A DNA stretch of 64,000 bases, taken from assembly GCA_018268855.1 (NCBI GenBank), contig JAFDVR010000014.1, forward strand, positions 1-64,000. Direction: 5' to 3'. The DNA is from Acidobacteriota bacterium. Lineage in GTDB: Bacteria; Acidobacteriota; Terriglobia; Terriglobales; Acidobacteriaceae. A program made the translations under genes and the position numbers. Each line of letters opens with the position of its first letter. Positions within the stretch are counted from its first letter, which is position 1. The notes beneath the pieces are model-generated. The model was given only the letters and a program-made list of their open reading frames with translations, did not search any database and was not told the origin of the DNA. Below are positions 26,491-34,146 of this stretch, piece after piece.

Positions 26491-27135
26491 GTGCAGTCCA
26501 CGACCGCTAACCCAATCCGCGTTTTTGTGGTGGACGATCACCAGGTCGTCCGCATGGGGCTGAAGACGATGCTCGAAAGCGAGTGCGACATCGTTGTGAC
26601 CGGCATGGCAGCCTCCGGCCGCGAGGCGCTTGAGAAGCTGCAAACCATTGAAGCCGACGTTGTGCTCACCGATTTGCGCATGGGTGAGATGAGCGGCGAT
26701 CAACTGCTGGAAGAGCTTCGCCGCCAGCGCCCCGATATTCGTGCTGCCGTGCTGACCAATTACCACTCCGACGAAGAGGTTTTTCGCGCGATGAAGGCCG
26801 GGGCGATGGCCTTTGTGTTGAAGACCGCTCCGATGGAGCAGGTTGTTGCCGCCGTTCGCGCTGTACACAACGATGAACGCGCCATTCCATCGCATATTGC
26901 GCAGCAACTGGCGGAGCGGCTTGGACGGAACGAACTGAGCGCGCGGGAACTGGAGATACTGCATTGGGTCGCGCGTGGATGGAAGAACCGCGAGATCGCG
27001 GAGAAGCTCTTTATCAGCGAGAACACCGTGCGCAACCATGTAATCAGTTGCCTGGAGAAGCTTGGCAGCCGCGACCGCACCGAAGCGAGCGCCGTCGCGA
27101 TTCGGCAAGGGCTTGTCCGGCTGGATGATGATTAG
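26491..27135 (+). CDS. NarL/FixJ-type response regulator
   Basis: The 214-residue protein has a receiver domain (residues 9-125: FVVDDHQVVRMGLK with acidic pair D15/D16, phosphorylation site D61 in VVLTDLRMG, VLTNYHSDEEVFRAMKAGAMAFVLKTA with the conserved lysine) and a LuxR-type helix-turn-helix (about 150-205: LSARELEILHWVARGWKN, IAEKLFISENTVRNHV). The start is GTG 26491, with AGGAG about 13 bases upstream. It is the obvious partner of the sensor kinase at 27278-29458, which lies tail-to-tail with it, and it is divergent from the TonB-dependent receptor gene. I infer that it activates the receptor/sulfatase genes. Confidence 0.92.
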   Translation: MQSTTANPIRVFVVDDHQVVRMGLKTMLESECDIVVTGMAASGREALEKLQTIEADVVLTDLRMGEMSGDQLLEELRRQRPDIRAAVLTNYHSDEEVFRAMKAGAMAFVLKTAPMEQVVAAVRAVHNDERAIPSHIAQQLAERLGRNELSARELEILHWVARGWKNREIAEKLFISENTVRNHVISCLEKLGSRDRTEASAVAIRQGLVRLDDD

Positions 27136-27146
27136 AGCAATTGGCT

Positions 27147-27251
27147 GGATAGGGTTGTGCGTATAGATCGGGCCTTCAGCCCTTTGGTTCTTACCACCTG
27201 CATACCTGGGGCGCTGCCCCAGGCTGATATAGGGCCGGGCCTTTGGCCCTG
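27147..27251 (+). repeat. Interspersed palindromic repeat, type A (copy 3)
   Basis: It contains TATAGATCGGGCCTTCAGCC, CCTGGGGC-GCT-GCCCCAGG and GGGCCTTTGGCCCTG. It fills the 142-base gap between the convergent response regulator and sensor kinase genes, where it could serve as a two-way terminator. The palindrome is kept although its base pairs differ from copies 1 and 2. Confidence 0.75.
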
Positions 27252-27277
27252 AAAACAAATCACGTTCAGAGAAATAT

Positions 27278-29458
27278 TCAGACGCTACGATGCGGCAGGG
27301 CATGCCGCAAGGCGCGTAGCCAGTCGCCGAAGGTGAATTTGCGGCCGTACGGTGAGCGCACCATAATCACCGCACCCAGGCCCGGCGCGGTATCGATGGA
27401 CAACTCCGCATCGATCGATTTCACGCGCCTGTGCATGGTGCGAATGCCGAAATCCGTGGTCTGCGGATCGTAGTGGAAGCCGCGTCCATCATCGCGAATC
27501 TCCAGCGATACCGCCCTGGGCTCATACCGCAGCTTCAGCGTGATGCGGCCCGCGCCGGAGTGCCGCAACACGTTCGTGATGGCTTCGCGCCCAATCTGAA
27601 ACAGAGCATCGCGCACGGGCAGCGACAACGGACGCGGCGTGCCTTCGCGCACCAGCGTGAGTGGAAGGTCGTCCCCTTCCAGCATGGCGTGCAGGCACCG
27701 CTCCAGGGCGACCAACAGATCGCGGCCTTCGTCCGCATCGGGGTGCAGCGCGGCGATGCCCGCTGACGCATCGCGGTGCGTTTGCGTGACCAGATCGCAG
27801 GCAACATCCAGCTTCTCCAGCACAGATTCTTTTGCCGCTTTGCCACTGCGAAGACTGTTGCGCACACCCTGCAGATGGAAGCCGACACCGGCAAAGCTCT
27901 GCGCCAGCGTATCGTGCATCTCGTGCGCCAGGCGCTCGCGTTCGCTCATGATGGCGCGCATCTTCCATCGCTCGATGCGCAGATAGATCCAGACGCCGAT
28001 TGCGATGAGTATGATACCTGCGAGGATTGCCTGCGCTACGCGTTTGCCGCTCCACAGTGGCGGGCCGGAGAGCACCTCAATGTCGTCCATGGAGCGCAGA
28101 AGAATGGCAAACGATCCTGACTCGCGTGAGACGTTGGAGAAGTCGCAGATGCCGCGCAGACGGAGAAGGCTTCCATCTTCAATCTCATCCAACGGGTGCA
28201 TGGACAGACCGTCTGTTACATACGCGGTGAAACTCTGCGAGGCATCTTCCATTTGCAGTCGCATGGTCCCGTTCGGCTGCCGCTGCCTGGATACCAACTT
28301 GCCCTGTACGCCTACCAGTGAGGAGGCGAACGCTCCACTGGCCGCCTGCGTGGAGGTGATGGAGAGCGGCACCGCCTGCGTGCGGTCCCACAGAAGACGA
28401 ATATGTTCTGCAACCATGCGAGGCGATACGCCTGTGGCAAGAGGGCGGCCCGAGATCTGCACCTCGTCGCCGAGGTTGAGCGCTATGGGGTGCGGCGCGT
28501 CTACGGCGATGCCGCCGGTTGCGTCCTGCACGTACAGCGGAGAGGCCAGCGTAACCACGCCGCGCACCGCTACTTCTCCATCGTGCGTAACGTTTTTGCG
28601 CAACTCTTCCACCGGGACGATATGGTCTTCGGCGAGGTCGCGATAGGCGGCACGTGTTGGGAACCCTTCCACCGTAATCTGCGCGTCGTGCGCTGATGTA
28701 TTTTTCTGGCGATCGTAGGCCTCGCGCATGCGGCTGTAGTCCGCTTCAAGACCTGGATATGCCGGCTCGTTTACTGACGGGGCATGCGCTCGCACCACGT
28801 CCCAATCTTTTGCGCTGGCAGTTTCCACCGTGAGATGCCGCCATGCGCCGCCTGTTCCCATGGACCGCAGGCCAATCTGGCCTTCACGAACGCAGTTTTG
28901 TTCGTGGAAAGCCGCCCATGAAGTTGCGCCCGTAGCGATGTTGGTGGCAGATGCGCCGATGTTGCAGTCCACCGCAACGACTTGGAGGCGGTACCATGCG
29001 CCAATCTTTACATCGCCTTTCATGGCAATAGGCAGGGCCTCTACCCAGCCGTGGTCGGCGCGGCCAATTACCAATGCAGAGTCTGACGAGCGCAGGCCGA
29101 CGTAGTAGCCGTTGTAGGAGTCCACGCCGCGCTCGGCGTCGCCTGCGCGCACCACCACGCCTACTTCACCTTCATGGCCGATGATCTGCAGGTCGGTTTG
29201 CAGTTTGTAGTTCTTCCAACGGCTGGAGCCGGCGAGCAGCTTTGCGCCGCGCTCGTCTGACCGGTTGTACATTGCGCCATTGCGCATCTGCCACGCGCCG
29301 CCAAACTGCCTCCACTCCGATGCTTCGTTGGTGGTGAACGAGTCGTGATAAGGCAAGCGTCCGCGCAGATAGAGGCTGCCGCCATAGACCAGCGCAGCCA
29401 GTGCGATCGCCGCGGCTGTTCCGAAAGCAGTTCTCTTTGCAAGCCGCCGCAGTTTCAT
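27278..29458 (-). CDS. Membrane sensor histidine kinase with lectin-like ectodomain (NarX/LytS-type core)
   Basis: The 726-residue protein has one N-terminal helix (about 10-31), a large periplasmic region, a second helix (about 476-498, AILAGIILIAIGVWIYL) and a cytoplasmic HisKA_3 kinase. Residues about 37-215 look like a concanavalin/LamG-type domain (YHDSFTTNEASEWRQFGGAW, QMRNGAMYNRS, GYYVGLRSSDSALVIGR). Residues about 270-460 contain two OB-fold-like stretches (VAVRGVVTLASPLYVQDATG; GVQGKLVSRQRQPNGTMRL). The phospho-accepting H515 is in LAHEMHDTLAQSFAGV; the ATPase has EAITNVLRHSGAG and DDGRGF. Its ATG overlaps the stop of the substrate-binding lipoprotein gene by four bases (ATGA). I infer that sugar or substrate binding outside controls the response regulator next door. 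Confidence 0.9.
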   Translation of the reverse strand: MKLRRLAKRTAFGTAAAIALAALVYGGSLYLRGRLPYHDSFTTNEASEWRQFGGAWQMRNGAMYNRSDERGAKLLAGSSRWKNYKLQTDLQIIGHEGEVGVVVRAGDAERGVDSYNGYYVGLRSSDSALVIGRADHGWVEALPIAMKGDVKIGAWYRLQVVAVDCNIGASATNIATGATSWAAFHEQNCVREGQIGLRSMGTGGAWRHLTVETASAKDWDVVRAHAPSVNEPAYPGLEADYSRMREAYDRQKNTSAHDAQITVEGFPTRAAYRDLAEDHIVPVEELRKNVTHDGEVAVRGVVTLASPLYVQDATGGIAVDAPHPIALNLGDEVQISGRPLATGVSPRMVAEHIRLLWDRTQAVPLSITSTQAASGAFASSLVGVQGKLVSRQRQPNGTMRLQMEDASQSFTAYVTDGLSMHPLDEIEDGSLLRLRGICDFSNVSRESGSFAILLRSMDDIEVLSGPPLWSGKRVAQAILAGIILIAIGVWIYLRIERWKMRAIMSERERLAHEMHDTLAQSFAGVGFHLQGVRNSLRSGKAAKESVLEKLDVACDLVTQTHRDASAGIAALHPDADEGRDLLVALERCLHAMLEGDDLPLTLVREGTPRPLSLPVRDALFQIGREAITNVLRHSGAGRITLKLRYEPRAVSLEIRDDGRGFHYDPQTTDFGIRTMHRRVKSIDAELSIDTAPGLGAVIMVRSPYGRKFTFGDWLRALRHALPHRSV

Positions 29459-30447
29459 GGACGTGGTCTCCAGTCCATGCGCAATACCTGCTGCACGGCT
29501 TCGGTGTCGATGTTTGCGCGGGTCACGAGAACTGGTTTTACCAGCGTGCGCGCGGGTGGCTGCTCCCCTCGCTGTGTGGCCACCACGCGCTCTACCGCCA
29601 TTGCGCCCATGATGCGCATGTCCTGCACTACCAGCGCATCTACCCGTCCCTGGCGGAGTCCTGTAAGGAGATCAAGCGTTTGGTCAAAGCCCATTACACG
29701 GATGTGGCTGCTTGCGCGCAGCGCGCTTACTGCCGCTACGGCGCCACGCGTCGAGGTGATGTTGAGCGAAACCACTACGCCAATCTTTAGATGTTCGCGC
29801 AACGCCTTTTCTGCCTGCAACTCTGCCTGGCCGAAGCTCACCGCACCGCTCAGCTTGTCTGCGATGCGAATCTGCGGTGCAACGTTATTCAACTCTTTCT
29901 CGAAGGCCCGCGCGCGATCTTCACTGCCCGGCCATGTGGGATCGAGACCAGTGACCAGGACTTCATCGCCTTCGCGCAGGACTTGTTTGACATGGTTCGC
30001 GGCAAGCTGGCCCGCTACATCCACGTCGTTCAGCACAAAGGTAAGACCTCCGCCTGCGTTGATGGGCAGCGAGGCACCCACGATGACAACGGGAATGTCT
30101 TTACGCAATGCGCGCTGGATCACAGTGTTCATCGCGAAGAGGCTGTTCGGGCTCAGCACCAGACCGTATGTGTCGTTGTCGATCGCTTTTTCCGCAATCG
30201 CAATCTGCTCATCAACCGCATCTTCACTGCTTGGGCCGTTCCATCGCACACGCACATGTTCGCGCGCGGCGGCTTCGGCCACTCCGCCGTGCTCGCATAC
30301 CCAGAGGGCCTCGGCCATATCGCGCGGAATGGCGGTGATCTCGTTGCGTCTGCGATGGCAGCCAGTACACAGCAGGACGCTGCATGCGGCTGCGCACAGA
30401 GCTGTGCGTGCACGCTTACGGGATGTAGGGCTCAGGCGCGCTTCCAT
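29455..30447 (-). CDS. Periplasmic sugar-binding lipoprotein (ABC-type Peripla_BP_4), sensory role likely
   Basis: The 330-residue product begins MEARLSPTSRKRARTALC and carries a lipobox-like LLCTGC that would make C the lipid-modified residue. The rest is a type I periplasmic binding protein: YGLVLSPNSLFAMNTVIQRAL, IPVVIVGASLPINAGG, DVAGQLAANHVKQVLREGD, VLVTGLDPTWPGSEDRARAFE, and VMGFDQTLDLLTGLRQGRVDALVVQD, as in ribose/galactose-binding proteins. No ABC permease or ATPase gene is near. Instead it overlaps a sulfatase gene upstream by 32 bases and the sensor kinase downstream by 4. It therefore probably presents a sugar to the kinase, like ChvE with VirA or XylFII with LytS. Longer in-frame starts would run further into the sulfatase gene. 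Confidence 0.87.
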   Translation of the reverse strand: MEARLSPTSRKRARTALCAAACSVLLCTGCHRRRNEITAIPRDMAEALWVCEHGGVAEAAAREHVRVRWNGPSSEDAVDEQIAIAEKAIDNDTYGLVLSPNSLFAMNTVIQRALRKDIPVVIVGASLPINAGGGLTFVLNDVDVAGQLAANHVKQVLREGDEVLVTGLDPTWPGSEDRARAFEKELNNVAPQIRIADKLSGAVSFGQAELQAEKALREHLKIGVVVSLNITSTRGAVAAVSALRASSHIRVMGFDQTLDLLTGLRQGRVDALVVQDMRIMGAMAVERVVATQRGEQPPARTLVKPVLVTRANIDTEAVQQVLRMDWRPRP

Positions 30448-32026
30448 GGCGATAGGGCGAGTACCAATTATGCTCTGGCGGCCACTTGGTCTGATACTTG
30501 CCGTTCTGCGGGCCGGTCGGCAGTGCGTCCTGCGTGCGGATAACCCACATCGCCAGTTCCGCCATGAGCCTGCTCTGCTCGGCTGCAAACTTTGGTTTGT
30601 TGAAGAGGTTATGCAGCTCGCAATGGTCTTCTTTGAGGTTGTAGAGCTGGCCGTAACCCATCATGTCGTAGATGAGTTTCCACTCGCCCATGCGGACCAT
30701 CTTTTCGTTGCCGCTCATCGTCACTTTGTTCAACTCGTCCCAGGAGCCGGGCCGTTTCTTATCGTGCGAGATGGAGGTTGGGATGTGGTCACTCTCTTCG
30801 TAATACAAGCCGCCTACGCCGACACCTGCGTACACGCTGCGGAACTCTTCCGCGGGATAGCGCTCGCCCTGCAACACCGGCCATAGACTTCGTCCCTGTA
30901 CGCCATGTGGAATTGCCGCGCCCATCACTTCGCACAGGGTTGGCATTACGTCTGCGTTGGAGACGTGCGCTGTTTTGCCGGCATTGGATGGATGCACACC
31001 ATATCCGGTCCACACCATTGGAATCCGCGCGAGGCAGTCTGGCAGCCCCACACCTTTGCGCGCCAGACCGTAGTCCATCAGGTAGTCGCCGTGATCGGCA
31101 GTGTAGACGATGACGGTGTTGTCCAGCTTGCCCTTTGCCTGCAGATGATCGAGCAGACGCTTTACCTGATCATCGATCATGCGCAGCGCGCCGAGGTAGT
31201 TCGATACATAGCGGCGCCAGTGCTTCTCCGTCGGGAAGTGGTCTTCCTGCAAACTGTGCAGCCACTTTGCGCGATCGCCGAGCTGCTTGTACGTCTCGCC
31301 GTTGCCGCAACGGCCGGGAACGCTCTCCGGAGGAAACATGTTCCAGTACGGCGCGGGCACCTGCTCTGGGTCGTGCGGTTCCGGAAAGCTCACCTGCACA
31401 AGAAACGGCTGCTCGCTGGGCATGTCGATGAACTCCATCGCGGAGTTGACGATGCGGTACGGCAACTGCGCTTCTACGCCAAATGGCGCGGGTTCCAACG
31501 CCACATTGAAGTGCAGACTGCCAAGCCACTTCTCAAACTCGGCATACTCCTTTGGAGCATTGGGCGCTTTGTATCCACCGCCGTGCATGTACTCCTGCCA
31601 GAAGTCGAGCCGGTCTTTCTTTAGATAGGTGTGGTTCTTGCCGGCAAGTCCAGTGCGATAGCCGCTCTCTTTTGCCACCTGAAAGAGATCTTTCTCGTAG
31701 TACGCGTCTTCCGGTTGAAGATTCATGCGGACCCGGTGCGCCTCGGGCCATCGGCCTGTGATGAGCGAGATGCGGCTTGGTACGCAGAGTGGCGTGGTGC
31801 AGTACGCGCGATCGAACCGCACACCCCGCGCGGCCATCGCATCGAAGGTCGGGCACGTATCCAGTGGATACCCGCTCCCCTTCGTTAAGCCTGTTCGCCA
31901 CTGGTCGGCCATCAGCACGATGATGTTCGGCTTGTTCGCGGAGGTCTCCTCCGCATGCGTCACCGAAGGTGCCGCCGCGCTTACCGCCATCGCTGAAGCC
32001 AGTTTCAAAAAATCTCTGCGTTCCAT
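30416..32026 (-). CDS. Secreted sulfatase (CVPSR motif)
   Basis: The 536-residue protein begins MERRDFLKLASAMAVSAAAP, with a Tat-type RRDFLK leader. The core starts KPNIIVLMADQWRTGL; the activation signature is C81-VPSR-ISLITGR, which needs oxidation of C81 to formylglycine. TADHGDYLMDYGLARKG contains later metal ligands, and YNLKEDHCELHNLFN is a common C-terminal mark. It should remove sulfate from a glycan in the periplasm; the specificity is unknown. Its start lies 14 bases after the stop of another sulfatase gene and its 3' end overlaps the binding lipoprotein gene by 32 bases, so four genes (two sulfatases, binding protein, kinase) form one tight operon. Confidence 0.93.
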   Translation of the reverse strand: MERRDFLKLASAMAVSAAAPSVTHAEETSANKPNIIVLMADQWRTGLTKGSGYPLDTCPTFDAMAARGVRFDRAYCTTPLCVPSRISLITGRWPEAHRVRMNLQPEDAYYEKDLFQVAKESGYRTGLAGKNHTYLKKDRLDFWQEYMHGGGYKAPNAPKEYAEFEKWLGSLHFNVALEPAPFGVEAQLPYRIVNSAMEFIDMPSEQPFLVQVSFPEPHDPEQVPAPYWNMFPPESVPGRCGNGETYKQLGDRAKWLHSLQEDHFPTEKHWRRYVSNYLGALRMIDDQVKRLLDHLQAKGKLDNTVIVYTADHGDYLMDYGLARKGVGLPDCLARIPMVWTGYGVHPSNAGKTAHVSNADVMPTLCEVMGAAIPHGVQGRSLWPVLQGERYPAEEFRSVYAGVGVGGLYYEESDHIPTSISHDKKRPGSWDELNKVTMSGNEKMVRMGEWKLIYDMMGYGQLYNLKEDHCELHNLFNKPKFAAEQSRLMAELAMWVIRTQDALPTGPQNGKYQTKWPPEHNWYSPYRHGSAPEPYIP

Positions 32027-32040
32027 CGCTTCGCGTTCGC

Positions 32041-33768
32041 CTATTTTCCCTGATCTTTTTTTAGATAATCCGGCGTTAACATTGCGCCACTCCGCTGATG
32101 TTTTGGCGTCTGCGGCATTGGCCATGGCTGCACGCCGATCTCTTTTGCCCAGTTGTCGTACATCGCAGCCATGGTTTTTACCCGCGCCGGTTGTGCCGCA
32201 GCCAGATCGTGCATCTCGGTGCGGTCGGTCTCCATGTCGTACAACTCCCACGCATCCGGGAAGCGCGAGACCAGCTTCCACTTGCCATCACGAACGGCCT
32301 TATTGCCCTCGTGCTCCCAGAAGATGGTCTTGCGCGTGCGCGGTTTGCCGAGGAACAGCGGCATCAGGCTCTGACCGGCAAGATCGGGGATCGGGCCTGC
32401 CTTGGTGCTCTTCGGATACGTTGCTCCCGCCATCTCCAGGAACGTTGGCATGAGGTCCGTCTCATGTCCGACGGATGAAAGTGGCCGCTTTGTTGGTTTA
32501 ATTTTCTTTGGCCAATAGGCCACAAACGGAGATGAGATGCCGCCTTCATGCGCGTAGTGCTTGTACAGGCGGAAGGGGGTGTTGGTGCAGTTGCCCCACG
32601 GGATTCCGACGCTTTGATAGGTGTCCTCCGGACCGGGCATCACTTCGGGTTTGTTGCCGCGAATCACCTCGCGCGTGCCGTCCTTCGTTCGCGCGGGAAT
32701 ATAAATGGGCCGCGGAGCGTTTGGGCCGGGATCCCCCATCTCCTCGGCGTTGCCGCCGTTGTCGGCCATAAAGATGATGAGCGTGTTCTCCGCTACACCT
32801 GCATCTTCAATCGACTTCACGAGGCGTCCGATGCCGGCATCCATGCGCTCGATCATGGCTGCATACACGGCCATGCGCCGCATCTCCCAGTCTTTGTACG
32901 ATGCGTTCTCCCATGCTGGCACACGTGGATCGCGCGGCGTGAGCGGCCACTTTGCTTCCACAATGCCTTCGGCGATCTGCTTCCTGTGACGCTCCACGCG
33001 CAGCTTGTCCCAGCCTTCGGCATAGCGTTTCGCATACTTCTGGACATCGGCCTCGGGGACCTGCATGGGCCAATGCGGCGTGGTGAAGGCGCAGTAGACA
33101 AAGAACGGCGACTTCTCTGCCGCGAACTCCTTTACAAATCCGGCAGCGTGATCGGCGATGGCGTCGGCGTAATAGAAGTTCGGGTCAGCCGGTGGGGAGA
33201 TATGTTCGTTATCACTGACCAGCGTAGCTGGATTGTAGTAGCTGGAAGCTCCGGCAATGGTGCCCCAGAACCGATCGAATCCGCGCTGTAACGGCCAATT
33301 ATGCTTGCCGAGGTCCTGCGTTTGCGAGGTCTGGTGCCACTTGCCCGCGATGGCACACTTATATCCGGCAGGCTTCAGCGCTTCGGCGATGGTGACGCAC
33401 TTTGGGCTGAGATCGCCGGCGTACTGCGGCCACGGATAACGTCCGTAATCGTCGGCCATCATGCCGAAGCCAGCCTGATGAGGATAGAGGCCAGTCAGAA
33501 TGGAGGCCCGCGAGGGACAGCAGCGCGGGTTGTTATAGAACTGATTGATCCGCATCCCCCCGGCGGCAAGCTTATCTATGTTCGGCGTTGCGATCTCCGA
33601 ACCGAAACAACCGATATCGGAGAACCCCATATCGTCGGCCAAGATCAGCACGATATTGGGTTTATCTGCGCCGCTCTTGCCCGATCTTTCTGCGCCCGAT
33701 GCGCCACGAACCGTAAAGGCGGCAGCCGCAGAGGTGCTTCTGACAAGGAACTCGCGCCTGGTGCTCAT
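32041..33768 (-). CDS. Secreted sulfatase (CCPSR motif, arylsulfatase A type)
   Basis: The 575-residue protein begins MSTRREFLVRSTSAAAAF, with a Tat leader (TRREFLV). The core starts KPNIVLILADDMGFSDIGCF, the classic arylsulfatase metal site, then C83-C84-PSR-ASILTGL; C83 is in the formylglycine position. GKWHQTSQ carries the catalytic lysine and histidine and FMADNGGNAEEM further metal ligands. YPKKIKPTKR-like and YDMETDRTEMHDLA-like stretches at the end fit family S1_4 or related arylsulfatases. GGAG sits six bases before ATG 33768; a start at 33804 has no advantage. It is the first gene of the leftward sulfatase-sensor operon. A 378-base gap separates it from the divergent poly-HAMP kinase. 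Confidence 0.93.
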   Translation of the reverse strand: MSTRREFLVRSTSAAAAFTVRGASGAERSGKSGADKPNIVLILADDMGFSDIGCFGSEIATPNIDKLAAGGMRINQFYNNPRCCPSRASILTGLYPHQAGFGMMADDYGRYPWPQYAGDLSPKCVTIAEALKPAGYKCAIAGKWHQTSQTQDLGKHNWPLQRGFDRFWGTIAGASSYYNPATLVSDNEHISPPADPNFYYADAIADHAAGFVKEFAAEKSPFFVYCAFTTPHWPMQVPEADVQKYAKRYAEGWDKLRVERHRKQIAEGIVEAKWPLTPRDPRVPAWENASYKDWEMRRMAVYAAMIERMDAGIGRLVKSIEDAGVAENTLIIFMADNGGNAEEMGDPGPNAPRPIYIPARTKDGTREVIRGNKPEVMPGPEDTYQSVGIPWGNCTNTPFRLYKHYAHEGGISSPFVAYWPKKIKPTKRPLSSVGHETDLMPTFLEMAGATYPKSTKAGPIPDLAGQSLMPLFLGKPRTRKTIFWEHEGNKAVRDGKWKLVSRFPDAWELYDMETDRTEMHDLAAAQPARVKTMAAMYDNWAKEIGVQPWPMPQTPKHQRSGAMLTPDYLKKDQGK

Positions 33769-33997
33769 GGCTATCTCCAGAGAGGGAATGTAAACGTTCG
33801 CCATCGTAGAGAGGGAAATGGTGACACGTCAAACTCTGTTAACACAGAGGTCTCCGGAGTTTCAATCAACATGCCGCTTTGTGGCGCAGTGATGCAGTGG
33901 CAACCTATCCGGAATGGGAACGCATCCAAAAGCGCACTCCCCGGAGTGGGAGTTTTCCATTAATTTTGCATTTGTGGTTTTTGCTCCCTGATATTTC

Positions 33998-34019
33998 TCT
34001 CCGAGCATTTCCTCGGAGA
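33998..34019. promoter_or_regulatory. Perfect 8-bp inverted repeat
   Basis: TCTCCGAG and CTCGGAGA flank a six-base centre (CATTTC). No T-run follows, so it fits an operator or leader hairpin better than a terminator. This is inference from shape and position only. Confidence 0.4.
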
Positions 34020-34135
34020 ACCCTGCTCTGGTACCCCGCATGCGGCCAATGACGGCTCTGAATTCGTTCGTGTTTAAAGGACGCCTCGGCGTGCGGTCTG
34101 CGGTACTTTCCCTGTCTTGCACCATCCTTTTCTGT

Positions 34136-34139
34136 GAGG
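34136..34139 (+). promoter_or_regulatory. Ribosome binding site deciding a TTG start
   Basis: GAGG is seven bases before TTG 34147. No upstream in-frame ATG is available, and the first conserved domain begins well downstream, so the TTG is accepted as the start of the poly-HAMP kinase. Confidence 0.55.
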
Positions 34140-34146
34140 TCCACGC

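Larger units (their letters stand above)
33769..34146. other. Divergent intergenic region between sulfatase operon and poly-HAMP kinase
   Basis: No gene is apparent in these 378 bases. It is more AT-rich than its surroundings around 33950-34000 and contains a perfect 8-bp hairpin at 33998-34019. Promoters for both divergent transcripts are expected here, but I cannot place -35 and -10 boxes with confidence. Confidence 0.5.

Noticed and set aside
26410..27303. A 297-codon frame on the - strand
   Set aside because: It is antisense to the response regulator and starts in a type A repeat.
29455..30588. Longer start for the sugar-binding lipoprotein
   Set aside because: The extra 47 residues lie in the sulfatase coding region and would place the lipobox signal internally.
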